Below, piece by piece: positions 40,152 through 50,222 of a DNA stretch of 64,000 nt. Made by a program: the position numbers and the translations under genes. The stretch is from Acanthacorydalis orientalis (taxonomy: Eukaryota; Arthropoda; Insecta; Megaloptera; Corydalidae). The stretch spans positions 30,392,603 to 30,456,602 of the forward strand of contig CM068318.1 of NCBI GenBank assembly GCA_034766995.1, given 5' to 3'. Each line of letters opens with the position of its first letter. Positions within the stretch are counted from its first letter, which is position 1. A model generated the notes under the pieces. The model was not told where the DNA came from. It did no database searches and was given only the letters and a program-made list of their open reading frames with translations.

Positions 40152-40690
40152 ATCATCATCATCTTCAGCCCCTGTCAATCCACTGCTGGATAAAGGCCTC
40201 TTCCATGACTTTCCATTTTGTTCGATTCAGTGCCTCTCTTTTCCACAGTTTTCCAATAAAGTTTTTAATATCCTTATCCCATCTGTTCATTGGTCTCTTT
40301 CTCGGTCTTTTCATATTCCTTGGTTCTCAGTCAATAATTTCTCTTGTCCATCGGTTGTCTTCTCTTCTTGCGACATGTCCCGCCCATTTCCATTTTAGAC
40401 TCTTTACTCTTCTGTGACTCCTATATCTGTGACTCCTGTTTGTTTTCGTATCCATTCTATTCTCTTTCTATCTCTTCTTGTTATTCCCAACATGCATCTT
40501 TCCATACTTCGTTGTGTTGTTTGGAGTCTTTGAACTATTTTGGCGTTAAGCACCCATGTTTCGCTGCCGTAGGTAAGGACCGGTAGTATACACTGATCGA
40601 ATACTTTTTTCTTTAAACAGAGTGGGATTGTTGATTTAAATATTGAGGCGTTTCGTCCGAAAGATATATTATCAATAACATGTCTACAAC
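40152..40690 (-). pseudogene. RTE-like LINE 3' end, minus strand
   Basis: On the minus strand a 99-codon frame (40703-40404) reads FGRNASIFKSTIPLCLKKK, VFDQCILPVLTYGSETWVLN and TQRSMERCMLGITRRDRKRI, the C-terminal domain of RTE-type LINEs. The 3' UTR follows, with the GGCCTTTATCCAGCAGTGG segment shared with the plus-strand copy at 34330-35235. The 3' tail is (GAT)4 (ATCATCATCATC at 40152-40163 on +), the microsatellite-type tail usual for this clade. It runs straight into (TA)n. The 5' part is missing. Confidence 0.8.
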
Positions 40691-40914
40691 TAGCATCATT
40701 CAAGTAGGTTATGTTTCTTATAGTTATTTATGTTCCGAATATCATAACAAGGTACTTCTTAATTCACTGTTTCTAAAATTAGTCTAGTTATTAGAATTAA
40801 AATAATTAAGTTGAAGTGATTGCTAGTGCACATAAAATATTTTAATACAAAAACGAATTGATACTATATCTAAAACTTATACTAAACATAAGTAGTTCTG
40901 ATTGATCAATGTAA

Positions 40915-40918
<4 letters not shown>

Positions 40919-40963
<45 letters not shown>

Positions 40964-40965
40964 CT

Positions 40966-41009
<44 letters not shown>

Positions 41010-41011
41010 CT

Positions 41012-41056
<45 letters not shown>
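40919..41056. repeat. (TA)n array with duplicated spacer
   Basis: Three TA tracts separated by two identical CATATCTATACATA spacers. Confidence 0.95.
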
Positions 41057-41058
<2 letters not shown>

Positions 41059-41199
41059 GAAAGTCACTATTCACTTTATTTATATATTTAGATTTAAAAA
41101 TATAATAAAAAATATTAAAACACATTTTTCAGTTTATATATAAAACACAAGTTGACAAGACTAAAAGATATAAGCAAAATATTATACTGGTAAAATATC

Positions 41200-41420
41200 C
41201 ATCTATCTGAAATGTGTCGGAGCGACGTATGCAAGATGGAATTAAAGAGAGTAGAAAGAAGCGTCGCGGGAGAAGGACGCTACCGGGAGGATGTTTAAGT
41301 CGCCCGGAGCGTGTTCGGTGTCCCGGAGGTCTCGTTATAGAGCCCAATCGATGTGTTGCTCAGTTTTCTTACTAGTTCCGGCGGCAACCTGCGGAGTCTT
41401 TTATACATTGAACCTCATGC
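41200..41420. other. GC-raised island, unassigned
   Basis: A compact GC-rich, CpG-containing block (GAAGCGTCGCGGGAGAAGG and AGTCGCCCGGAGCG). On + an ATG at 41291 opens a 75-codon frame with a hydrophobic middle (MCCSVFLLVPAATCGVF). On - a 72-codon proline/arginine-rich frame runs from 41347. Neither matches a family. It could be a first exon with promoter, or a fragment of an unknown transposon. Confidence 0.3.
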
Positions 41421-41643
41421 AGATTGTTTGGATGGAAACTGTAGTGTACTACCATATAATTGTATTTCATATGAAAATTTTAAACGCATATTGGTTTTTT
41501 TATCAATCTTTTTTATAAATAATATAACAATTCGTATATATATATATACATACAATTTTGTGGAAATGACAAGTAAATAATATGTGACAGCTTTTGTAAA
41601 TACTAATGGATTAATTTATAAGTTTAAAATATAATTAGTATTC

Positions 41644-41647
<4 letters not shown>

Positions 41648-41700
<53 letters not shown>
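41648..41700. repeat. (TA)n array
   Basis: Pure TA followed by GTATGTTTC. Confidence 0.95.
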
Positions 41701-43137
41701 TTCTTACACAAAAATAATTATTTCAGCATTAAATTCAGTATATTTTTTTATCATAGCAGTTTTTCATTAGTAAGACATCAATATATAAATAAAGCAGTAG
41801 GTAATTAAATTTTTAAGTTCAAAGTTTAGTTCAAATAAAACATATTTTTAACTTTATACTTAGATATTCGTGTACAAAAATCAATAATGATATGAAAATT
41901 ATTATAAATAATGGTTTTACATAAATATATTTAATAATTTAATGGTAGTTAAAAAATAAAAAATAAATACAGAAATATTATTTAATTTTTTTAAACCTAG
42001 AAAATTTCTGACGAACATTTTATAAAAGAAATTTAAAATACCTACTAGAAAGAAGATACAATTATAAAAAAAAATAAAATATAAAATATATTGAAAATTG
42101 CAAGTGTCAAGGAAAATGAATTTTAAATTTGACATGTATATTAAAATAAATATATCATATTTTGATTGAGAACATATTTTATTTCTCAATAATATGAGTT
42201 TATAATGTAGAGAATACAAAACAAGTAAATTGTCATCTTTCAGAATTTTATGTATAGAAAGGAAGATTTCACTTTCACTTACAACTTTTTCGTATAAATT
42301 TAATTAATATATTAATTTAAATCAAGAAATAATCTTATTTTTTTAAATATGTTTAATAAGTGTTATTCATTCTCTAAAAGTGTTATGTTGACTTTTGACT
42401 AATTTTGTTGTATTTATGTGTGTATATAATAACCAGATCACAGAAAAATTAGTTATAAATACATTAAATCAATTTTTAGTTATATATTTAGGAAAAAATG
42501 TTAAATAAGATTATTATTAAATTATTTTAATATATTTGGTTCTTTATTCTTATTTCTTTTACAATCTTAACGATTAAATAAACTAATATTTTTTACTTAT
42601 TTGCATTTATTGAATACAGTGTTGATCTTTTCAGTATAAAAGAAGAGAAATATATAATTTTTGCTAGTTGTTTTTATTTAAACAATAAATTTTAGATGAA
42701 TTATGAAAATATAATGTTCCGTCATATTTAAATTAGCTTTAAATAATTAGACTTTCGCCAAACTGTACAAAAATAAAACATATTTTTAATCAATCATTTA
42801 GAAATATGTGAATTTGCACAGATTTAATTCCTTATAAATATATGAATCAGTTTACTGGTAGAAAAGGCAAACTAGGGAGATTTAGAATATCTTTTAGGGC
42901 AGGTTAAGTTATGAAAATTGTATCTAAAGATATTTAAGTAGGTTTATTAAGAACTTGGAATTAAATATTTAATCTATTCTCTTTGAAGTTAATAAAAAAC
43001 ATTTAACTAATTAAGAAATACGATATTTCCTTGAATTTTATTTATAACAAGAAACTGATCTATATTGAAATATATTAATTAGAGTAAAATAAGTCTGGTA
43101 TTAATATAAAATGATTTCAAAATAAAAAGCTCTCTAT
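41701..43137. other. AT-rich DNA, nothing recognised
   Basis: A 100-codon minus-strand frame near 41917-42219 is Phe/Ile/Tyr-rich low complexity and not convincing. Confidence 0.5.
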
Positions 43138-43290
43138 CTACAGGCTTTGATAATTAAAGCCTGTAGAATTATATTACTTTAATATAATTAAAGTAATATA
43201 ATTTATGTTTTTATATTACTTTAATTATATGTGTGACAAATAATTAAAGTAATAGTAATTATATAAAAACATCTTCCAATTTGAACAATA
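43138..43290. repeat. Cluster of three consecutive palindromes
   Basis: CTACAGGCTTT (43138-43148) pairs perfectly with AAAGCCTGTAG (43156-43166). Directly after it, AATTATATTACTTTAAT (43167-43183) pairs perfectly with 43187-43203. A third stem, starting ATGTTTTTATATTACTTTAA, pairs with its inverse up to about 43273 with a small insertion. The ATTACTTTAAT word is shared by the second and third stems. A GTGTGACAAATA word near 43230 is inverted at about 43297-43309. Confidence 0.7.
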
Positions 43291-43309
43291 CTTTTATTTG
43301 TCACACCTT

Positions 43310-45000
43310 ATAAAGGTATTTTTGTTAGTTTCATTTAATGTGTTCATTCATTTCTTTCTAGATATTTTTACTACATTCCTTACATCTAATCAATAATTTC
43401 TAATGTTCTATCTTCTGTTATTACACATGTTGAGTAACAATCGTCGTTCCAAGCAATATTCAAGATTATTCAAATAATGAATTGTGAAAGCCGGTTTAAA
43501 AAACTTGTTGAGAACAAAATTTTCAATGGCTCGTTTGTGCGAACGAGAAAGGAGTAGAAGATCCTCCTAATTCAACAAGAATATAGCAATATACTCGTAC
43601 TTCTATTTATAGTTCGTATTCTTTTGTTATTTTTGTACTTTCTTTATAATCTATACTTTTAACTTTTTGGTTTTAACATTCATTATTACATACTTTTTTA
43701 TTTTGATGAAATCTTTAAATTATTAGAAATATAAAAAGTACACGCTTGCTTTTCTTAACGTCATTTTATGTTTATCAAATATTTTTTTCTTTGAACAAAA
43801 TGAAAACATCAATTTAAATGTTAAGAAGTTTGTTTAATGCTAGTATGTACCATGTCAAAAGTGATAAGAAAATAAAAAGAAAAAAAATATTTATTGTTTT
43901 TTATAACATAATATATTTAAACATAAAAAAAAATACCTAAGAACGAAATTGTATAATATATCGTTCATCGAAGCTGAAAAAGCAAGCATTTCTTGTCACT
44001 GTCCTGCAGACAAATTGACGATTAAAATAGGTTTTTCCATATAAGATTTTCTATTCTTTTAAGATATATATATATATATATATATGAAGATAGAAAGGTA
44101 AACAGAGAGCTATCGTTATTGTTTTGCATATGTCAAATAAATTACTATTAAACATATTTAATACTTATACATGTAATAAGTAATGGAAATATACTTCAAT
44201 AAAATTTAATAATATAAATTATTATGAATAAATTAATCATTTTCTCAACTTCAAGATAATTTTTTTTTATCAAAGTTTAACATTTTTAAACATATTATTA
44301 ATTAAAAATTTTACGCTTAGTAATATACTGTATAGAATATTATTTTTGGAATAAAACTGAACTTAATTATTTTGATTTAATAATATTAACTTATTTTTTC
44401 TGTACTATTATAATTGACAGTCATTTTCTTGGATGCGAACATTATTTCTTTCTTTTGATTTTATCATATATATATATATATACACACACACATATCCTCC
44501 ATGTTTTCTTTCCTATTCTTAGATTTCATTTTCTTCCGAAGTACAATTTCACATTTTTTTAAATAAATACGTTCAATGATGATAATTTCAATAGTTATAT
44601 TTGAATATGTTAAATATGGGGAGAGTTATGTGAAGATAAAAATTTATTCTGTTAACACTTTGTATACTAAGATACACTGGGATTAATGAACTGTGAACTA
44701 TCCAAGAGAAAAGTATATCGATTATTGATCATGAATCTGAACAATCACAGGAATAAAATCACAGTATGTCACGCCACATTCTAGGAATTACATACATATC
44801 TCATTGTTAAACACTTTTTTATTTGTACAGTCATATCTAATAGAAATACAACGAGCGTATTGCATAGCGCCAAATTCAAATTGTCTCTCTAACATAATTT
44901 GAGTTTATTTTTGAGAATTCGATCAATAAATCTCTAAATGTATAGTTCTGAAAGAAATATTTGCTATAAAAGAGTTATAACCTAAAACTTTTGAACATTG
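43310..45000. other. AT-rich DNA, nothing recognised
   Basis: Small TA tracts at 44065-44085 and 44467-44500. A patch at 44640-44900 is a little less AT-rich but has no recognisable content. Confidence 0.45.
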
Positions 45001-45004
45001 TTCT

Positions 45005-45014
45005 AGTCTATGTG

Positions 45015-45070
<56 letters not shown>

Positions 45071-45080
45071 CACGTAGACT
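45005..45080. repeat. (TA)n array in the centre of a palindrome
   Basis: AGTCTATGTGTT at 45005-45016 and AACACGTAGACT at 45069-45080 are inverse with one mismatch, and the whole space between them is a TA array. Confidence 0.7.
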
Positions 45081-45206
45081 ATAATATATATATATATATA
45101 CATATATATCTGTCTGTGTATTAAATAACGTGTAAAAGAAAATAAGAAGAGGAAAAAATATAAAGAAGAATTTAAAATAATAATATATTCCCAAGTTTAT
45201 TTGTGA

Positions 45207-45443
45207 TCAACAATATCTGATGCTGTAAATAAATTTGAGAAATCTCCTTTGAGTTAATTTATTTAACTCAGATATAACGTAGTGATTTTCACGGGAGAAA
45301 CCTTTTGACAGTAAAGCATTAGCTTTTAATTTAACAACTGTTGCGAGGTAGGTGTCAAATTTTAATAATAGGATATTTTCGAAGTGTTTTAACACGTCAG
45401 CCTTAACAGTGTCTAATGGGATTGTTGTTGTACTTGAGACTAA
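45207..45443 (-). CDS. Unassigned protein-like open frame
   Basis: On the minus strand an open frame runs from 45443, just after a stop, to a stop at 45207. It is 78 codons with balanced residue use: LVSSTTTIPLDTVKADVLKH, then FENILLLKFDTYLATVV, KLKANALLSKGF and NELTQRR-like words towards the end. A methionine-equivalent start is not obvious. It may be a transposon fragment, since a mariner remnant lies 600 bp to the right. The family is not recognised. Confidence 0.2.
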   Translation of the reverse strand, partial: LVSSTTTIPLDTVKADVLKHFENILLLKFDTYLATVVKLKANALLSKGFSRENHYVISELNKLTQRRFLKFIYSIRYC

Positions 45444-45482
45444 TTATTTCACGACTTCAATATATTTTCAGGTAGTGAAATT

Positions 45483-46039
45483 TTGAAATTTTCTTCTCAA
45501 TGTGCAATTTTTATACTTGGAAATTTATTTTTTATTGGTTGTTGCTCGTGCATGGTTTTGTTACAAGCATTAACATTAAATAGAACAAAGAATAAAGGAA
45601 GATGGGTCGAGTACTTTTATAATATTTTTTTATTAATTGAAAGTTTGGAAAATTTATGTAATACTCATTAGTGTTATTAGATATAAAATATAAAAAATTG
45701 TTCACTGCCTTTAAAAATAATCAATTTTAACTATATATTTTTGAATTAAAATGTTTCTTTGTCGTCTTAGGATTTTGAAGTGCGAACATTAATATTTGAA
45801 AACACTATATATCTTGGACAAACAGTTGGCATAACCTCACAAAACAGTAGTGAACATAATGGTGTCCGAAAAGTAACATATTATGCATTGCATACTTTTC
45901 GCAATCCAGTTAAAAAAATGGTCCCGAAATCCCCACGTCTTCAAGACCATTTTACTATTTTACTTCGAGACCAAACTGAACAAATTATTCCCACAATATT
46001 TTTTTCAGCTTTGGGAGAAGGTGTTGTGGCGCAAGAATT
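45483..46039 (+). other. Broken frames of unknown origin
   Basis: ATG frames at 45483 (62 codons, with the hydrophobic run IFILGNLFFIGCCSCMVLL) and at 45780 (87 codons) are not low complexity but match no family I know. They may belong to the same decayed transposon as the mariner C-terminus that follows. Confidence 0.2.
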
Positions 46040-46200
46040 ATGAAAAAGACTAGACGACACTGGATAACTGCACGACTTCTTAGACTCAAAGCAGCCACCT
46101 TTTTTCGACAAAGAACACATGAGTTACCCGACAGATGGGGAAAAGTTATATAAAATAATGGAGGATATTTTGAAGGTTGAAATGTATTCCATTTTTCAGT
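46040..46200 (+). pseudogene. mariner transposase C-terminal fragment
   Basis: The reading DFLDSKQPPFFRQRTHELP, DRWGKVI, stop, NNGGYF matches the conserved end of mariner transposases (usually RWxKxxxxxGxYF). A stop interrupts it, and the catalytic blocks upstream are not recognisable. Confidence 0.5.
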
Positions 46201-46205
46201 AAACA

Positions 46206-46533
46206 TTTATTCTCTATAAAAAAGGCACCGAAAAAATTTATGTCTAATATAATTTATGATTATTAAAAAGTGTCAATGCTGGTCGTAATACTGTTATAGT
46301 ACTTGAAATACTGTTACTAAAACTAATATTTATAATTGCTTATAAACGAAGAGGATACATTGATGAACTTATCGATCATTTTGTCAAAATCACAGAAAGA
46401 CACTGATACTTTTAGGTTGTTTGTTTGTAATTCATAACAATGTGTATAAATGTCGCATGATATAAAAAATGTAATACGTTTATTGCTATTGTATGTGTAA
46501 AAAACTGTGTCATGCTATAATTATTAGTACACC
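46206..46533. other. AT-rich DNA, nothing recognised
   Basis: No frame or repeat seen. Confidence 0.5.
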
Positions 46534-46840
46534 GCGTGTACCATTTTCGGTACACGCCTGAACCTCATTTCCAGGTCAAGACATATTTTTGTCATTGATA
46601 GATTGTCAAAAAAAACAATTGTTGGTATGAATATGAATAAATTTATTTGTTTTATACATAGTGCATTTTATAGTTTCAGCATTTATTCTACAAACAAATA
46701 AATTTACAACTCACAAAAAATTAAAAATAAATAATTTTCACATATTTACCAAGCTCTATACCGTGTACTGTTATTGGTACACATGTGGCCTAGTAATGAC
46801 ACTTGTTGAAAAACTACCTGGCACGGAAAGTGTCAATAAA
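46534..46840. repeat. Two related hairpins, possible DNA-transposon remnant
   Basis: GCGTGTACC (46534-46542) and GGTACACGC (46549-46557) form a perfect 9-bp stem. GTGTAC (46763-46768) and GTACAC (46777-46782) form a related stem 220 bp further on. Near the right end a CCTGGCACGGAAAGTG word resembles ends of piggyBac-type elements. There is no coding part. Confidence 0.35.
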
Positions 46841-47792
46841 TAAGAATAGAAATATAAAACGAGAGAAGTGCGTAAAAGGAAATACTCGCATGCTCTAAAT
46901 GATGCTATATAATAAAATTAACAAAATTACATTATATTGCGTGTATATTATATACACCTTATATTTAAATATAAACATGTAAGCATCTAACTACATTTAT
47001 TTATATTTTACAATTGATAGTATATAATAATAATAATATAAAATTATTTATTTGCATTCAATTTCTTTTATAAAAAAATGTAAAGTGAAGTTTAAAATAT
47101 ATTTTGCAAATGCATTAAAGAATTTTTAAAGAAGATAAATGCAAATTAAGATAAATATAAAATAATATTAATGAAATTTTAGAATCACTTCTTTCGTTAA
47201 ATAACGTAGTTTTAGTTTTTGTTTATTGACATATTTTTAAAAAAATATTTTATTAAATATTGAGAATAAATTGAATTGTAACTAAACATGAAATATTAAT
47301 TAAAAAATAAATTGTTCGTCAAATTCGAATTTACTTTTAAAAAATTACACTCAAACAATCAGTCATTATCTTGTTTTTATTATAACTCATATCTGATGAT
47401 TGCAGTATTTTTTTAATAAAGTTTCTATTTCTACTTTTATACAAAATTATTACGTACGAATTATTATACATTTTCCAATTAACTTCGTCATGTAACCTCC
47501 CTATTCATAGTTTTATTCTAGAATGTCACGTTTATAGTTTGTTTTCACTAAAATACAGTAACTGTCATCATACCGCATCGTTGCTTCCTTTCAACTACTA
47601 CACCATATACTATATAAACACGCAAACATGTGGGACTTGCTCATATTAGATCGTAAAAGTATGTCTTAATAGTTACTAAAAAAATGAAATGTCTAATCTG
47701 ATTAGTATTTTTCTTCTAATTTTGACGAAAATGTGTACGCAAACACACAGACGCACACGAACCACACATTTAATTATGACGATATAAACTTT

Positions 47793-47847
<55 letters not shown>

Positions 47848-48411
47848 ATATATATATACAGATGTAACTGATTCATATATTTATATTTTAATAATATTAT
47901 ATCATTTTACTTACAAACTATTATGAAAAAAATATATTAATAAGGGAAGAAAATCTTAAGAAGTTCAATAAGAATTATTAATGATGTAGATATTCCTTAA
48001 TATTTATATTCTTTTCTTATCCCTTTTTTATTATAATATATATTACCATTTGGATTAAACACGTACACAAATATAAGTTCACAAACTCACTATATAACTA
48101 AAATAAATATTGTTTGTTGAGTATTAAATATCGATTACTTTACAAAACTGTTTTCTTCTATTTAATATTATTATTATTTATTTCTAATATCATACTATTC
48201 GTTATTTTTTTTGATATAAAATAGTTCGATACAATGTAATAACAGTTTATAATAATATATTACAATTTTTTAAAACAATATTATCGGGTTTCATATAAAA
48301 AATTTTCAATAATAAACTTCATATAATGCTAAAAAGTTATAACAAACGCTAATTATTTTACATTTTTAATGTAAAGATATTTCCTAGCACAATAACAATT
48401 CTGCCATTGAC
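46841..48411. other. AT-rich DNA with one TA array
   Basis: TA array at 47792-47865. The patch at 47480-47660 is slightly richer in GC. No gene supported. Confidence 0.5.
47792..47865. repeat. (TA)n array
   Basis: TA with TACATA and TGTATGTA breaks. Confidence 0.9.
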
Positions 48412-48705
48412 TAAATTCAGTTCCATAAATTAATTTTTCTTTTATCCCACAAACTATATCAATTTTTTCGACAAAAATATATAATAAATTATTATTGATT
48501 ATCGTTTCTACGCATTTCGATTGCAACGCTATAATACTCAGAGCGACCTTTTATAACTTGACGCTCAGAGTATAATGGCGTTGGTATCGAAATGCGGATA
48601 AGCAACAATAGAAAATAATCAGTAATAATTTATTGAATTTTTTTTTCAAAAAATGTGGAATAATTTTTGGGCATACAAAATAATTCATTTATGAAAGTGA
48701 ATTTA
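48412..48705. mobile_element. Foldback MITE, copy 2
   Basis: The 294-bp block is palindromic over most of its length. Outer ends are TAAATTCAGTTCCATAAAT and, read inward from the right, TAAATTCACTTTCATAAAT. The inner stem of 35 bp each side (48511-48545 and 48562-48596) matches at 30 positions around a 16-nt centre and begins CGCATTTCGAT. The related copy at 27666-27968 shares the outer and inner words. No coding frame. Confidence 0.65.
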
Positions 48706-48915
48706 ATCAGTGTTAGAACTGTTCTTATGCTATTTAAGTATTTATTTAATCTGTCCAGCAAGTCAGTATAAACGTGTATGTATATGAGTGTGTGTATATA
48801 TATATATATACACATATACATACAGATGCACATATATGTATGAATAGGCAAAATTGGGAGAACCTATGTTTGTAAGACAATTTTTTTTTATTATTATTTC
48901 ATGTTTATTGTTACC

Positions 48916-48916
<1 letters not shown>

Positions 48917-48981
<65 letters not shown>

Positions 48982-48982
48982 A
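48917..48982. repeat. (TA)n array
   Basis: Pure TA with a TGTA at the right, next to the start of a mariner copy. A TG/TACA compound tract lies at 48779-48840. Confidence 0.95.
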
Positions 48983-50202
48983 AAATTTATGAAAGCGGTT
49001 TGAAGAGCAAGGTGGTGTGTGTACTCGCTGAGGGAGATGGGCACCGCTACATATGTTTTCATATAGTTCCATCCCTTTTAGTAACATATGCGAAGTTGGA
49101 AGTCATTTCATCATTAATTCTTCGTTTGACAATTTTTTGAATAGAAGTGTTTCATACGAATGTGTAAAATGGATAAAATAAGAATTTGAGGTATTATTTA
49201 GTTTTTTTTTTGGAAGAGAAAATAGGAAATGAAATCCATGAGATGTTATTTTCTACATTGGGAGAATTATATTCTTCCTAAAAAACTGTTCGATTTTGAA
49301 TGAATTAATTTAAACGTGATAGAACGAACATAGAAGATGCATCACACTCAATAGGCCCGAAATGTCTTGCCAGAAATCGTCTATAAAGTTCACGATATGT
49401 TTTTTTTCAAACCAGCGAGTTAAAGCAAGTGAGGTAGAAAATAAAATAGGTACCTCAAATGAGCAAATGCATTTAATTTTATATAATGAATTGCGCGTGA
49501 GAAAACTTTCTGCAAGATTGGTGCCGTGTTTGCTTACTGCAGAGCAAAACCGAGTTCGCACGTGAACATAAGCTTCTTGATACTGTCTACTAAGAAGAAT
49601 CTAAAGGATTTAATGCGGGGTTTTATGACAATGGATGATTTTGGTTTCACCATTGTACACCAGAATCGAAAATTCAATCAAAATAGTGGATTGAACGTGG
49701 TAAATGGAGAAGAATGTAAATACGGTTCACTCAGCTGGAAAAGTGATGACGTCACTTTTATTGTATAAGAAAGGAATTATCTTGATCGAATATCTTCAGA
49801 AAGGAAAAACAATTACCCACTTATACTATGTAGCAGTTTTGAAGAAGTTCAAGTCAACGATCGTGGAAAAACATTTAGAAATGGCCAAGAAAAAAGTATT
49901 GTTTCACCTTGGCAATGCACTAGCTCATTCATGCATTCTCGTTCAGTAAAAATTGACCAAATTGAAGTTTGAAATCCTTCCGCATCCAGTGTACTCTCTT
50001 GATTTGGCTCTATTGGATTTATATCTTCCAAAATTACAAATTGTCCTAACTGGAAAGCGATTTGTATCGAATGAAGAAGCAACAGGGGCCACAAATGAGT
50101 ATTTTGAGGACCTAAAAGAAACCCACTTCCAGGAGAGTCGCGAATCTGTAGAAACATTGGGGCAAGCATTTTGAACTTCAAAGGAATTTTTCTTTAAAGC
50201 GC
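48983..50202 (+). mobile_element. mariner copy between TA tracts, ends uncertain
   Basis: The broken transposase gene (49169-50174) is flanked by non-coding leader and trailer sequence that run into TA tracts at 48917-48982 and 50203-50222. The distance between the tracts, about 1.2 kb, fits a near-complete mariner. I could not match terminal inverted repeats with confidence, so the limits are set by the TA tracts. Confidence 0.55.
49169..50174 (+). pseudogene. mariner transposase, full length but broken
   Basis: The order follows mauritiana/irritans-type mariners. An ATG at 49169 opens MDKIR. Then come RTNIEDASHSIGPK, a frameshift in a T run near 49400, KIGTSNEQMHLILYNELRVR, KLSARLVPCLLTAEQNRVRT, GIILIEYLQKGKTIT, KKKVLFHLGNALAHS and EILPHPVYSLDLALLDLYLP. 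The second catalytic block has Gly where Asp is usual (HLGNALAH instead of HQDNAPAH), and stops occur at several sites. The copy is inactive. Confidence 0.75.
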
Positions 50203-50222
50203 CTATATATATATATACATGA

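Noticed and set aside
41917..42219. 100-codon minus-strand frame as a membrane protein
   Set aside because: Composed of Phe, Ile, Tyr, Leu and Asn as expected from random AT-rich sequence, with no motif or charge pattern.
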